Counted from the first letter of the stretch, positions 34,657-43,473 are shown. The stretch is DNA of 64,000 bases from [Mycobacterium] fortunisiensis (GCF_019050325.1 NZ_VOMB01000023.1:124001-188000), one strand, 5' to 3'. Numbers and translations are program-made. The notes: generated from the sequence alone by a model not told the origin.

Positions 34657-35457
34657 TTACTTTGCCTTCCAAACAGGTTGACGCTTCTGGGCGAAGGCCA
34701 GCGGCCCTTCCTTGGCATCCTCGGTCTGCAGCAGGGTGCTGAACTCGCGGTTGGTGCGCTTCCAACCGTCTTTGTCGCCGACGACCACACCGTCCTCGAC
34801 GCCATAGGCCACCCGCTTGCTGGCCTGCACGGCCAGTGGCGCGTTGCCGGTGATCCGTTCGGCCAGTTTGAGGGCGGCGTCCACCACGGTGCCGTCGGGT
34901 ACGACCTCATTGATCAGGCCCCAGCGCAGCGCATCGGCGGAGGTCATCGGTTCACCGGTGAACAGCAGCTCGTTGGCCACCTTGCGGGGCAGCTGTTCGG
35001 CGATGCGGAAAACGCCACCGGCGCCAGCGATCAGGCCGCGCTTCACCTCGGGCAGACCGAATTTCGCGCTCTCCTCGGCGACGATGAGATCGCTGGCCAG
35101 CGCCAGTTCGGTGCCACCGCCGAGGGCGGTGCCGTTGACCGCGGCGATGGTCGGCTTGTCGATGAAATGGCTGACATAGCCGGCGAATCCGTATTCCGGA
35201 TGCTCGAGGTGAAAGAGGTTCTCGCCCCGGGAGATCGCCTTGAGGTCGGCACCGGCACAGAACGACTTGTCACCCGAGCCGGTGAGCACCACGGCCCGGA
35301 TCTCGGGATCGTTCTGGGCCTGCGCAAGCGCGTCGCCGACGGCGATGCTGACCGAGGCGTTGATCGCGTTGCGGGCCTCGGGCCGGTTGATCGTGATCAG
35401 CAGGACGTTGCCGCGCTGTTCGACGATCGCGCCGGGCTGGGTGTCGGCGTCGGTCAC
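34657..35457 (-). CDS. Enoyl-CoA hydratase
   Basis: A 266-residue crotonase with both catalytic Glu positions: GTALGGGTELALASD and FGLPEVKRGLIAGAGG. Hydrates trans-2-enoyl-CoA in beta-oxidation. GTG at 35457 overlaps the thiolase stop as GTGA; an upstream extension would lie within the thiolase gene. Middle gene of the operon. Confidence 0.93.
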   Translation of the reverse strand: MTDADTQPGAIVEQRGNVLLITINRPEARNAINASVSIAVGDALAQAQNDPEIRAVVLTGSGDKSFCAGADLKAISRGENLFHLEHPEYGFAGYVSHFIDKPTIAAVNGTALGGGTELALASDLIVAEESAKFGLPEVKRGLIAGAGGVFRIAEQLPRKVANELLFTGEPMTSADALRWGLINEVVPDGTVVDAALKLAERITGNAPLAVQASKRVAYGVEDGVVVGDKDGWKRTNREFSTLLQTEDAKEGPLAFAQKRQPVWKAK

Positions 35458-36614
35458 AGGAGCTCCAGGATGGTTGCGTTGGCCTGGCCGCCACCCTCGC
35501 ACATGGTCTGCAGGCCGTACTGAATGTTGTTGTCGCGCATGTGGTACAGCAGGGTGGTGAGGATGCGCGCACCCGATCCGCCGAGCGGGTGGCCCAGCGC
35601 GATGGCGCCGCCGTTGGGGTTGAGCTTGTTCTCGTCGGCGCCGATGTCCTTGAGCCAGGCCATCGGAACCGGGGCGAACGCCTCGTTGACCTCGAACACC
35701 CCGATCTGGTCGACGCTCAGGCCGGACTTGGCCAGCGCCTTCTGGGTGGCCGGGATCGGCGCGGTCAGCATGATGACCGGGTCGGCGCCGGCGAGCACCG
35801 CGGTGTGCACCTTGGCAAGTGGCTTGAGCCCCAGGTCTTTTGCCTTGTCGGCAGACATGACGAGCAGCGCGGCCGAGCCGTCGGAGATCTGGCTGGAGTT
35901 GCCGGCGTGGATCACACCGTCCTCCTTGAAGGCCGGCTTGATGGCAGCCATGGACTCGACCGTGCCGCCACGACGGATGCCACCGTCTTCCAGGACTGCG
36001 CTTTCGTTGCCGTGCTCGTCCGTGACCTTGATCCCCACGATCTGATCCTTGAAGGCGCCGGCATCCTGTGCGGCGGCGGCCTTTTCATGCGACCGCAGGG
36101 AGAATTCGTCGAGCTGGGTGCGGGACAGTCCCCACTGCGAGGCGATCATCTCGGCGCCGACGCCCTGGTTCGGGGTCTTGTGGTCATAGCGGGCCTGGAA
36201 GGCCTCCGGGTAGGGGTGGCCACCGTTGGCCAGCGAGGAGCCCATCGGGGTGCGCGACATCGATTCGACACCGCCGGCGACGACGACGTCGTAGTGCCCG
36301 GCGATCACACCGGCGACGGCGAAGTGCAGGGACTGCTGGCTGGAACCGCACTGGCGGTCGACGGTGACGCCGGGCACGGTCTCGGGCCAACCGGCGGTCA
36401 GCACCGCGGTGCGGGCGATGTCGAGGGCCTGCTCGCCGGCCTGCATGACGCAGCCCCAGATGACGTCGTCGACGAGGGCGGGGTCGATCCCGGCGCGCTG
36501 CACCAGCCCATTGAGCACCTGAGCCGACAGCTCCGACGGGTGCACACCCGAGAGGGCGCCGTTGCGCTTCCCGACGGGTGAGCGGACAGCCTCGACGATG
36601 ACGGCTTCAGCCAT
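35454..36614 (-). CDS. Acetyl-CoA acetyltransferase / thiolase (FadA type)
   Basis: A 386-residue thiolase. Acyl-carrying Cys89 (VDRQCGSSQQ), His in NGGAIALGHPLGGSGAR and C-terminal Cys in CEGGGQANATI complete the active site. First gene of a fadA-echA-fadE operon encoding three of the four steps of a beta-oxidation cycle. ATG at 36614 with a strong AAAGGAGA site. An operator-like palindrome lies 70-100 bp upstream, facing a FadR-type regulator. Confidence 0.94.
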   Translation of the reverse strand: MAEAVIVEAVRSPVGKRNGALSGVHPSELSAQVLNGLVQRAGIDPALVDDVIWGCVMQAGEQALDIARTAVLTAGWPETVPGVTVDRQCGSSQQSLHFAVAGVIAGHYDVVVAGGVESMSRTPMGSSLANGGHPYPEAFQARYDHKTPNQGVGAEMIASQWGLSRTQLDEFSLRSHEKAAAAQDAGAFKDQIVGIKVTDEHGNESAVLEDGGIRRGGTVESMAAIKPAFKEDGVIHAGNSSQISDGSAALLVMSADKAKDLGLKPLAKVHTAVLAGADPVIMLTAPIPATQKALAKSGLSVDQIGVFEVNEAFAPVPMAWLKDIGADENKLNPNGGAIALGHPLGGSGARILTTLLYHMRDNNIQYGLQTMCEGGGQANATILELL

Positions 36615-36683
36615 GACTTCTCCTTTGAAGGGTTGTGGCGACGACCCCAATGGAGCTCAACGGGTCGCTCGAGGTGAAAATAG

Positions 36684-36714
36684 ACCAGTAGGTTTACTAG
36701 GTCAACCTACTGGT
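36684..36714. promoter_or_regulatory. FadR/GntR operator between fadA operon and its regulator
   Basis: Perfect inverted repeat ACCAGTAGGTT-N9-AACCTACTGGT (arms 36684-36694 and 36704-36714) within the 204-bp divergent gap. Likely binding site of the adjacent FadR-type protein. Confidence 0.65.
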
Positions 36715-36818
36715 TGGTAGAGGCCGAGGTTTCGGTTCCGACGGTGAACAGATGGTTTACTGAGTTGTATAGCTGGCCATCCGGTCGGCGTTGACTTTGT
36801 CCTACAGGGGAGTGTCTG

Positions 36819-37610
36819 GTGGCTCGAACCACACCACTGGCGCCGATGATCGGCCCCGACGCGATCGCACCGCAGGCACCGGTCCGTTCCCCGAAGACCG
36901 CCGAGCTCGTCGCGGGCACCCTACGCCGTATGGTCGTCGACGGCCAGCTCAAAGAGGGCGACTTCCTGCCCAACGAAGCCGAGCTCATGGAGCATTTCGG
37001 GGTCAGCCGGCCGACGCTGCGCGAGGCCGTGCGGGTGCTGGAATCCGAACGGCTGGTCGAGGTGCGGCGCGGCTCGCGTACCGGCGCCCGGGTCCGGGTG
37101 CCCGGCCCCGAGATCGTCGCCCGCCCGGCCGGCCTGCTGCTCGAACTTTCCGGTGCCGACATCGCCGACCTGCTGGTGGGGCGGGCAGCGATCGAGCCGA
37201 TGGCCGCCCGCCTGCTCGCCGAAAAGGGTGACGAGGCGGCGTTCGCCGAACTGGAACGGATGCTCGACGAGCACATCCCGACCGACCATCAGTCAGACCA
37301 ACTGGCCGCGACCACCGGTGACTTCCACCGCCGGGTGGTGGAGCTTTCGGGCAATGCCACCCTCGGAATCATCGCCGGCATGCTGCACGAGATCACCGTG
37401 CGCCACCACGCCTTCCTGTTCAAGGAGCGCCGGCCGGTTTCCAAGACCGACTACGACAAGCTGATGCGGTCCTACCGCAAGCTGATTCAGCTCATCCGCT
37501 CCGGCGACGGCGACGCCGCCGAGTCGCACTGGCGCAAGCACCTCGACACCGCGCGGATCCTGATGCTGCAGGACATCGAGAGCGTAAAAGTGCGCGACGT
37601 CATGCGCTGA
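36819..37610 (+). CDS. FadR-type GntR regulator
   Basis: A 263-residue GntR protein: winged helix at about 27-95 (DFLPNEAELMEHFGVSRPTLREAVRVLESERLVEV) and an FCD ligand domain with metal-type residues (DFHRRVVELSGN, TVRHHAFLF, HWRKHLD). Members bind acyl-CoA or small acids. Divergent from the thiolase operon, which it probably represses. GTG start at 36819. A short CCGCC/GGCGG hairpin follows the stop at about 37612-37625. Confidence 0.9.
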   Translation: MARTTPLAPMIGPDAIAPQAPVRSPKTAELVAGTLRRMVVDGQLKEGDFLPNEAELMEHFGVSRPTLREAVRVLESERLVEVRRGSRTGARVRVPGPEIVARPAGLLLELSGADIADLLVGRAAIEPMAARLLAEKGDEAAFAELERMLDEHIPTDHQSDQLAATTGDFHRRVVELSGNATLGIIAGMLHEITVRHHAFLFKERRPVSKTDYDKLMRSYRKLIQLIRSGDGDAAESHWRKHLDTARILMLQDIESVKVRDVMR

Positions 37611-37720
37611 GCCGCCGTGCGGCGGACCCACAGATAGCACCACCCGGCCAATGACCAGGGGAAGTCGTGGTTCTCACATTCATGTGCGTGCCACGACGAC
37701 CTTCCCTACCTTCGAAACGC

Positions 37721-38485
37721 ATGACCGAGAAAACGACGCCGAGGCTGATGGCTCCGGCGATCCGGCCGGTGGCGGATTTCTATACCGCACTCGGCTTCGA
37801 GATCACGTTCCAGCAGACATCGCCGTACCAGTTTCTGAGCGTGAAGCGCGGTGGCATCGAGCTGAACTTCTACGGGGACAAGGCATTCGATCCGAGGACC
37901 TCCATGCATGGCTGCCTGGTCGACACCGATGACGTCGACGGGCTCTACGTGCTCTTCACCGGGGGGCTGCAGGAGGCGTTCGGCTCGGTGCCGGTGCAGG
38001 GGATCCCGCGGATCGGTGCGTTGGCGGACATGAGTTATGGGGTGCGACAGTTCCTGATGGTCGACCCCGGTGGGAACACGATCCAGATCGCCCAACCGAT
38101 CAGCGAGGATCAGCGGCACCGGCCGTTGCCGAAAGGCCCGTTCGACCGGGCGATCCACGTGGGCTCGCTGTACGCCGATGCCAAACAGGACCTGGGTTTG
38201 GCCGTGAAGGTCCTGGACCGGGCGCTGGTCCGGACCGACGAAGAGCCGACGCCGATCCAGCTGGTGAAGCTGCTGGTACTGCGGGCAGACGTGGCGGTCC
38301 GCCAAGGCGAGCCGATGCTGGCCGGCAAACTCCTGGCCCGCGCCCGGGCGGTAGGGGCCGGCGGGCCGGAACTGGCGGACACGCTTCGCCGGGCCAGCGA
38401 GCTCGAAGCCGGGCTGCCGGACTCATCGCCCCATACCGCGACCGGGTCAGGCGGTGACGTCATCTCGCTGGACATGGACCGGTAG
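37721..38485 (+). CDS. VOC-fold (glyoxalase/bleomycin-resistance-like) protein with helical C-terminal extension
   Basis: A 254-residue protein: one vicinal-oxygen-chelate module at 1-128 (VADFYTALGFEITF..., ELNFYGDKAF, FLMVDPGGNTIQI) followed by a helical, TPR-like region to about 225 and a disordered tail. Single-module VOC proteins of this type include bleomycin-binding proteins and lyases. The ATG at 37721 follows a leader with a GTCGTGG/CCACGAC repeat. The last 39 bp overlap the convergent DUF3556 gene. Confidence 0.75.
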   Translation: MTEKTTPRLMAPAIRPVADFYTALGFEITFQQTSPYQFLSVKRGGIELNFYGDKAFDPRTSMHGCLVDTDDVDGLYVLFTGGLQEAFGSVPVQGIPRIGALADMSYGVRQFLMVDPGGNTIQIAQPISEDQRHRPLPKGPFDRAIHVGSLYADAKQDLGLAVKVLDRALVRTDEEPTPIQLVKLLVLRADVAVRQGEPMLAGKLLARARAVGAGGPELADTLRRASELEAGLPDSSPHTATGSGGDVISLDMDR

Positions 38486-40180
38486 TTCGTCGTCCCAGGG
38501 CTGTCGGGTCACCATGTCGGAAACCTTGACGTAGCCCCGCTCGAACTCTCCGGTGGCCGCGTCGACGAGCCGGTACTGCTGGGTCTGATGCTGGATCGGC
38601 TGCGCGTCGAGCATGACGATGCGCACCTCCCCCGGCTCGAAATGGCACCGCTTCTGCAGCGCCGCGACGAGCTGTTCGTTGCTCATGTGTCCGTCGCCGA
38701 AGTTCCAGCCGATCGCCGTGGAGACGATGCGCTCGCCGTCGGTCAGCACGTAGTCGTCCTCGTTCTGCCCGGCCATGGCCCGGTGCGCCAGGCTGAACAG
38801 CGCGCGGCCATGAGAGTTGAAGCCGCGGAATGCATATCCCATGTACAGGTACATCTGGGCGGTCTCCGGGCTGCCGTAGTACCGCTCCATCTGCGCGGCC
38901 GGCATGCTGGCGATCGCGACGATGTCCTTCTCGATCTTCTCCGCCGCCGACGGCTTGACGCACCACAGCGAGGTGTCCCAGTTGCCGGCGTAGTACCGCA
39001 TGCCAGGCAGGAAGGAGATCTTGCGGGGGAACAGGTTTCCCAACACCACGGTGCCGGCCGACACCGCGAACAACACGATCGGCCACGGGCTGCCCAGGTC
39101 GCCGAGACCGGTCCCGGCGTGCCCGACGAAAAGGGCCAGCACGCTGAACATCATGAAGACATTCCATTCCAGGGGCACGCCCATCGGGATGGAGCTCAGG
39201 ATGCCGAAGTGGAACACCAGCATGACGAACGCCGCGATCGCGGTCGGCCAGCCGCCGTGGGAGAAGAACAGCACCAGTGGCACCAAACCCTCGATGGCCG
39301 TGGAGAAGTGCGCCACGAAGCGGGACGGGCGGCCGGGGCGGAGATCATCCGGGAAGTTCTCGAAGAACTTCCGCTTGATCCAGCGCGGCCGGAACACCGG
39401 GTTGTTGCTCATCATCGTCGAGATGACGAAGGGGAAGTGCTTGGTGAGCTTGGAGGTCGCCGCACCGATCCAGATCGTCAGACAGATCAGCTTGGCGGCG
39501 ATGACGATGTCGGCGCCGCTGAACAGGAAGCAGACCGCCAGCGCGCCGTACACCTCGCCGCGGGCGGCCAGGAAGATCACCTTGTCGCGCAGGCCGGCCA
39601 GCGCGAGCAGGCCGACGATCGCGGCCGTCTGCCACGCCGGCAGCACGCCGATCTGGCTGCCGAGCTCCGGGATGGGGCCGGTGCCCTGCGAGGCCAACGC
39701 CACCACCAGCATCACCAGCAGCGCCGCGTACAGCGCGACGTCGACGAGGGTGCGATCATCGCCCTTGGTCAGCGGCACCCGGTTCGGCCACGGGGGCAGG
39801 CGAATCGTCTTGGGCCGCAACCAGTACAGGATCGACCCCATCGGCGGGAAGAACCGGTTGTTGAGCGGGCCGAAGCCGCAGCCCAGGCCGATGACCTCGA
39901 ACAGCATCGTGTAGAACACGACCTTCTGGTAGACGATCGGCTCGGCGTACCAGGAGGTCACGTTGGTGAAACCGTCCACTCCGGCCGTGGTGAGCGCGAT
40001 CAGCCAGGCGCCGAGGATGTAGAGCAGGATCTTGACCACGTAGAACAGGTGCAGTGCCACCGGCGTGCCGAAACCGACCTCGGCCCAGTGCCGCGCCATC
40101 GGCCGGATCTTCTCGGCGCGGGTGCCCTTGCTCCATTGTTCGAAGTCGACCTGGGGCGATTCCTGTTTGAGAAAACCCAT
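38447..40180 (-). CDS. DUF3556 multi-helix membrane protein
   Basis: A 577-residue membrane protein of the mycobacterial DUF3556 family, with about 12 hydrophobic helices and a soluble C-terminal region from about 440 (QMERYYGSPETAQMYLYMGYAFRGFNSHG...). Many membrane-embedded Trp/Arg residues give an enzyme-like look (vitamin K-dependent carboxylase/HTTM resemblance is only a guess). A KstR-type box starts 12 bp upstream, so it may belong to the sterol regulon. ATG at 40180, or GTG at 40189. Function unknown. Confidence 0.8.
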   Translation of the reverse strand: MGFLKQESPQVDFEQWSKGTRAEKIRPMARHWAEVGFGTPVALHLFYVVKILLYILGAWLIALTTAGVDGFTNVTSWYAEPIVYQKVVFYTMLFEVIGLGCGFGPLNNRFFPPMGSILYWLRPKTIRLPPWPNRVPLTKGDDRTLVDVALYAALLVMLVVALASQGTGPIPELGSQIGVLPAWQTAAIVGLLALAGLRDKVIFLAARGEVYGALAVCFLFSGADIVIAAKLICLTIWIGAATSKLTKHFPFVISTMMSNNPVFRPRWIKRKFFENFPDDLRPGRPSRFVAHFSTAIEGLVPLVLFFSHGGWPTAIAAFVMLVFHFGILSSIPMGVPLEWNVFMMFSVLALFVGHAGTGLGDLGSPWPIVLFAVSAGTVVLGNLFPRKISFLPGMRYYAGNWDTSLWCVKPSAAEKIEKDIVAIASMPAAQMERYYGSPETAQMYLYMGYAFRGFNSHGRALFSLAHRAMAGQNEDDYVLTDGERIVSTAIGWNFGDGHMSNEQLVAALQKRCHFEPGEVRIVMLDAQPIQHQTQQYRLVDAATGEFERGYVKVSDMVTRQPWDDELPVHVQRDDVTA

Positions 40181-40191
40181 GCCGGTCACAT

Positions 40192-40205
40192 TAGAACGTG
40201 TTCTA
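40192..40205. promoter_or_regulatory. KstR-like box before the DUF3556 gene
   Basis: TAGAACGTGTTCTA fits the published KstR consensus TnnAACnnGTTnnA at every fixed position and is itself a perfect palindrome. It is 2 bp upstream of the GTG at 40189, so it would overlap the transcription start of a leaderless or short-leader message. Confidence 0.7.
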
Positions 40206-40222
40206 TTCCGCCCTCACGCGAA

Positions 40223-40272
40223 CAGACACTTAGGTACCCGGAGTCGCGCGATTTGGGGTACCTGAGTGTCTG
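40223..40272 (-). terminator. Inverted repeat after doxX, related to the 33.4-kb element
   Basis: Arms 40223-40239 and 40256-40272 pair at 16 of 17 positions (CAGACACTTAGGTACCC). The right end continues CTGCTCGGCGG, the complement of the CCGCCGAGCAG end seen at 33433. It lies 12 bp after the doxX stop, placed as its terminator. Confidence 0.75.
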
Positions 40273-40284
40273 CTCGGCGGAGAA

Positions 40285-40800
40285 CTAGGACGTCTTGGCC
40301 GGCGGGCGGTAGAAGATCGCCAGTTGGCCGATGCCGCCGACCAGGCCGAGCACCACCGCGATCGCCAGCCCGCACCAGCCGTTCAGCAGGTGGTAGATGC
40401 CGGTGTCGGAGAACAGCAGGTGATCGAGGCTGTAGCGGCCCGCCCCGGTACCGGCGATTGCGATCGCGGCCACCGCCAGGATCAGGTTGTACTCCCAACC
40501 TTCCTTGACGATGAAGAAACCGTTGGCCCGGTGCACGGTCCAGGCCGCGACCAGCATCAGCGCCACGAAACCGGCGGCGGGTACCGGGGTGAGCAGGCCC
40601 AGTGCCAGGCCGAGACCGGCGGCGATCTCGGTGCTGGCCGCCACCCGGGCATGGAACATGCCCGGCTTCATGCCGATGCTGTCGAACCATCCCGCGGTGC
40701 CGGGGATACGTCCGCCACCGAAGAACTTGTTGTAGCCGTGGGCGGCCATGGTCAGACCGAGCACCACGCGCAGGACAAGGATCGCAAAGTCAGGAGCCAC
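40285..40800 (-). CDS. DoxX family membrane protein
   Basis: A 171-residue protein with four helices. ILVLRVVLGLTMAAHGYNKFFGGGRIPGTAGWFDSIGM is the DoxX start, and later AHRANGFFIVKEGWEYNLIL is typical. DoxX proteins associate with redox or thiol enzymes at the membrane; the M. tuberculosis homologue Rv0563-SodA-SseA complex is an example of the family role. GTG at 40800, preceded directly by an 8-bp inverted repeat. It follows the SDR by 22 bp. Confidence 0.88.
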   Translation of the reverse strand: MAPDFAILVLRVVLGLTMAAHGYNKFFGGGRIPGTAGWFDSIGMKPGMFHARVAASTEIAAGLGLALGLLTPVPAAGFVALMLVAAWTVHRANGFFIVKEGWEYNLILAVAAIAIAGTGAGRYSLDHLLFSDTGIYHLLNGWCGLAIAVVLGLVGGIGQLAIFYRPPAKTS

Positions 40801-40826
40801 GTAACAGAATCTAGGGCATCTGTTAC
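40801..40826. promoter_or_regulatory. Inverted repeat at the doxX start
   Basis: GTAACAGA-N10-TCTGTTAC, perfect 8-bp arms filling the gap between the SDR stop and the doxX GTG. Could be an operator, an RNA hairpin sequestering the start, or a weak terminator of the SDR. Confidence 0.5.
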
Positions 40827-41587
40827 GCCGCCGCCCAGCCCCCATCCACACTGAGGATCGTGCCGTGGATGTTGGCAGCGTCGTCACCGGCCAGAAAAAC
40901 CACCGCCGCGGCCACTTCATCGGGCGTGCTCATCCGCCGGGACGGGATGCGGGCCAGCACCGGGGCCAGATGGTCGGCGGCCTCGGCGGCGCGCTCGGTG
41001 GCGATCGGTCCGGGCGCCACCGCGTTGACCCGCACCCCGCGCGGGCCGTATTCGACCGCCCAGGACTTGGTGAGCGAATGCACGGCGGCCTTGGTCGACG
41101 AGTACAGCGCCGATCGGTCTCCCCCGATGAGCCCGGTGATGGACCCGACGTTGACGATGGCGCCGCGGCCACGTTCGACCATCGCCGGCACCAGGGCACC
41201 GGTCAACAGGAACGGCGCGACGACGTTGGTGCGGTAGGACTCCAGCAGCGCCTGCTCGGAGACCTCGCTCGTGGGTTCGGGCAGCCCCCACACCCCGGCG
41301 TTGTTGACCAGGATGTCGATCGGTCCCCCGGCGGACTCGGCGGCCTGTTGCGCGAGACGCAACACCTCGTCAGCACCGGCGCCGAGGTCGGCGGCGACGA
41401 ATCCGGCCTGGCCGCCGGCAGCGCGGATCTCGGCGACGACGGCGTCACCGCGTTCCTTGTCGCGGCCACTGACGACGACAAAGGCGCCCTGGTCTGCCAG
41501 GGCTTTGGCGATGGCGACACCGAGGCCGCCGGTGGATCCTGTGACAAGTGCGGTGCGGCCGCGCAGCCGCGTAGTGTTTGGACTCAT
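40823..41587 (-). CDS. Short-chain dehydrogenase/reductase
   Basis: A 254-residue classical SDR: VTGSTGGLG at 15-23, NNAGVWG near 90, catalytic Ser in VGSITG and YSSTK near 155, and C-terminal GTILSVDGGWAAA. The substrate is unknown; 3-oxoacyl reductase-like. The ATG at 41587 lies inside a perfect 16-bp palindrome shared with the divergent TetR gene, so expression should be tightly repressed. Confidence 0.9.
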   Translation of the reverse strand: MSPNTTRLRGRTALVTGSTGGLGVAIAKALADQGAFVVVSGRDKERGDAVVAEIRAAGGQAGFVAADLGAGADEVLRLAQQAAESAGGPIDILVNNAGVWGLPEPTSEVSEQALLESYRTNVVAPFLLTGALVPAMVERGRGAIVNVGSITGLIGGDRSALYSSTKAAVHSLTKSWAVEYGPRGVRVNAVAPGPIATERAAEAADHLAPVLARIPSRRMSTPDEVAAAVVFLAGDDAANIHGTILSVDGGWAAA

Positions 41588-41594
41588 GAGTCCA
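41579..41594. promoter_or_regulatory. 16-bp palindromic operator covering the SDR start codon
   Basis: TGGACTCATGAGTCCA is a perfect palindrome covering the SDR ATG and lying 18 bp before the TetR start. A related half-site pair, TGGAC-N6-GTCCA, recurs at 41613-41628 inside the first TetR codons. Two TGGACT-type sites 34 bp apart suggest cooperative autorepression. Confidence 0.75.
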
Positions 41595-41611
41595 GGTATA
41601 GGACGGTAAAA

Positions 41612-42214
41612 ATGGACCTGCAAGTCCAGAAGTTGACGGCCAAGGGAGCGGCCACCCGGCGCCGCATCATCGAGGGTGCCGCGGAGACGATTCGCGCCAA
41701 CGGCGTCGCCGCGACCACGCTGGATGACATCCGCGCCCACACCCAGACCTCCAAAAGCCAGCTGTTCCACTACTTCCCCGACGGCAAGGATCAGCTGCTG
41801 CTGGCGGTGGCCGAGCGCGAAGCCCAGATGGTGCTGGAAGATCAACAGCCCTACCTCGGTGAGCTGACCTCGTGGGCGGCCTGGCAACGCTGGCGCGACA
41901 CCGTGGTCGAGCGGTACCGCCGCCAAGGCCAGAGCTGCCCACTGAGCCTGCTGATGTCCGAGATCGGCCGGACCACCGCCGGAGCCCAGGCCGTCACGAA
42001 AGCCCTACTTCGGCAATGGCATGACGAGATCGCCGCGGGTATCCGGCACATGCAGTCGCAGGGAAAAATCGCCGCCGATCTGGACGCCGACCGCGTGGCG
42101 TCCGCACTGCTGGCCGGCATCCAGGGTGGCGTCAGTGTGATGCTCGCCTCCGGCGATCTCGGCTACCTGGAATCCGCGCTGGACGTCGGCATCGCGATGC
42201 TGCGACGGGGTTAG
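41612..42214 (+). CDS. TetR-family regulator of the SDR
   Basis: A 200-residue TetR protein: AAETIRANGVAATTLDDIRAHTQTSKSQLFHYFPDGKDQLLLAV at about 22-65 is the HTH, with a TetR_C_6/LmrA-YxaF type C-terminal domain. Such regulators often sense quinones, flavonoids or drugs. ATG at 41612; the first codons themselves carry a second operator copy. Divergent from the SDR-doxX pair. Overlaps the acyltransferase 3' end by 4 bp. Confidence 0.88.
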   Translation: MDLQVQKLTAKGAATRRRIIEGAAETIRANGVAATTLDDIRAHTQTSKSQLFHYFPDGKDQLLLAVAEREAQMVLEDQQPYLGELTSWAAWQRWRDTVVERYRRQGQSCPLSLLMSEIGRTTAGAQAVTKALLRQWHDEIAAGIRHMQSQGKIAADLDADRVASALLAGIQGGVSVMLASGDLGYLESALDVGIAMLRRG

Positions 42215-43461
42215 TCGCCCAGCGCCTCGTCCAACCGGGCGAGGTAGCTGTCGATGTCCGCGACGGCCGACTGCGCGGCGTGCACGCTGATTGCCACGGT
42301 GTCTCCGATGCCGTGCACCCCGTGGGTCAGGCCCATCATCAACGACAGCGAGGGGTAGCCGGCCGTCACCACCACCGGCAGGCCGCCGAACGACAGGTCG
42401 GCATCACCGCGGTTGACGCTGGACACCACGGTGTTGCCGGTTACCATCGGCGCACGCACCGTCGGGTCGAATTGCGCCACGCCCCAGCGCAACAGCGGAG
42501 CCGGCGTGGCGGCGAACGCCTGGTCGGCCGCGGCCATGGCCGGATGCGCTGCGCGCCGGCGACGGTCGGCGAAGTCCGCGGAGATACGCGCGATCCGGTC
42601 CGCTGTACCGAGCTCGGGATACAGACCGATGCCGACGTTGCCGAAGTGGTTGTGCGCGAGGCGAATCCCCATTTTGGCCATCGGCACCTCAGCGCCGAGC
42701 GCACGGATGTCCTCGCCGGACTCGCCGGACTCGCGAAGCTGCTCCCCCAATCCCGACGAGATCGCGGCCAGTACGCCGACGGTGACGGTCGGCCCGGGAA
42801 TCTGACTGCGGTGCCGAACGAGGGTGCGCACCCACCGCCGTCCGGCCGGCGCGGCATTGCTGTGCAGCACCGGACGCGACGGTGCCGGCGGCGGCACCGC
42901 ACCGGATTCGGTGTCGCCCACCAACTCCCGCTGGGTGCGGGCGGCCACCACCGCGCGTCCGGGCAACCGGGCGGCGAGCAGGCGCGGCTGGGCCACCGGG
43001 GCAACCGGGGCCGGCCGGCCGAACAGCCAGGCGGCCAGGGCCGAGGCCCGGGTCCCGTCCGCCAGGGCGTGCGAGATCTGCAGCACCGCGACCGCGCCGG
43101 TGTCGGCTCCGGGCAACGCACGGACGTGCGGGAAGACATGGACGCGCCACGCCGCGACGGTGGCGTCGAGCTGACGATCGGCCAACCCGGCGACGACGTC
43201 GAGGCACTCGTTCCAGAAGAATTCGTCGCCGTGGACGACGAACTGATCCTCGCCCACCGCCCGCGGCTCCCACGCCGGATACGTCAACCGGCAGTCGTCG
43301 CCGGCCCGCAGCAGCAAGTCCGGACAGCGCCGGGCCCGGTCCTGGACCTCGGCCAGCGCGGCACCCAGATCCTCCGGGACACCGGCGAATCCGTACAGCA
43401 GGAACTGATCATTGGGGACCTTGGCCGACAGCCACCAGGTCTGGGCATCGATTGCGGCCAT
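42211..43461 (-). CDS. Wax ester synthase/DGAT-like acyltransferase
   Basis: A 416-residue protein of the WS/DGAT (tgs) superfamily. The HHxxxDG active site reads SHALADG (first His replaced by Ser, second kept), inside VLQISHALADGTRASALAAW. The C-terminal half resembles DUF1298, with NTVVSSVNRGDADLSFGG. May acylate diacylglycerol, alcohols or another lipid acceptor, or be altered in activity. The ATG at 43461 is chosen; GTG 43470 is possible. Last gene of the operon starting near 45826. Confidence 0.78.
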   Translation of the reverse strand: MAAIDAQTWWLSAKVPNDQFLLYGFAGVPEDLGAALAEVQDRARRCPDLLLRAGDDCRLTYPAWEPRAVGEDQFVVHGDEFFWNECLDVVAGLADRQLDATVAAWRVHVFPHVRALPGADTGAVAVLQISHALADGTRASALAAWLFGRPAPVAPVAQPRLLAARLPGRAVVAARTQRELVGDTESGAVPPPAPSRPVLHSNAAPAGRRWVRTLVRHRSQIPGPTVTVGVLAAISSGLGEQLRESGESGEDIRALGAEVPMAKMGIRLAHNHFGNVGIGLYPELGTADRIARISADFADRRRRAAHPAMAAADQAFAATPAPLLRWGVAQFDPTVRAPMVTGNTVVSSVNRGDADLSFGGLPVVVTAGYPSLSLMMGLTHGVHGIGDTVAISVHAAQSAVADIDSYLARLDEALGD

Positions 43462-43473
43462 CCGGCGCACCGA

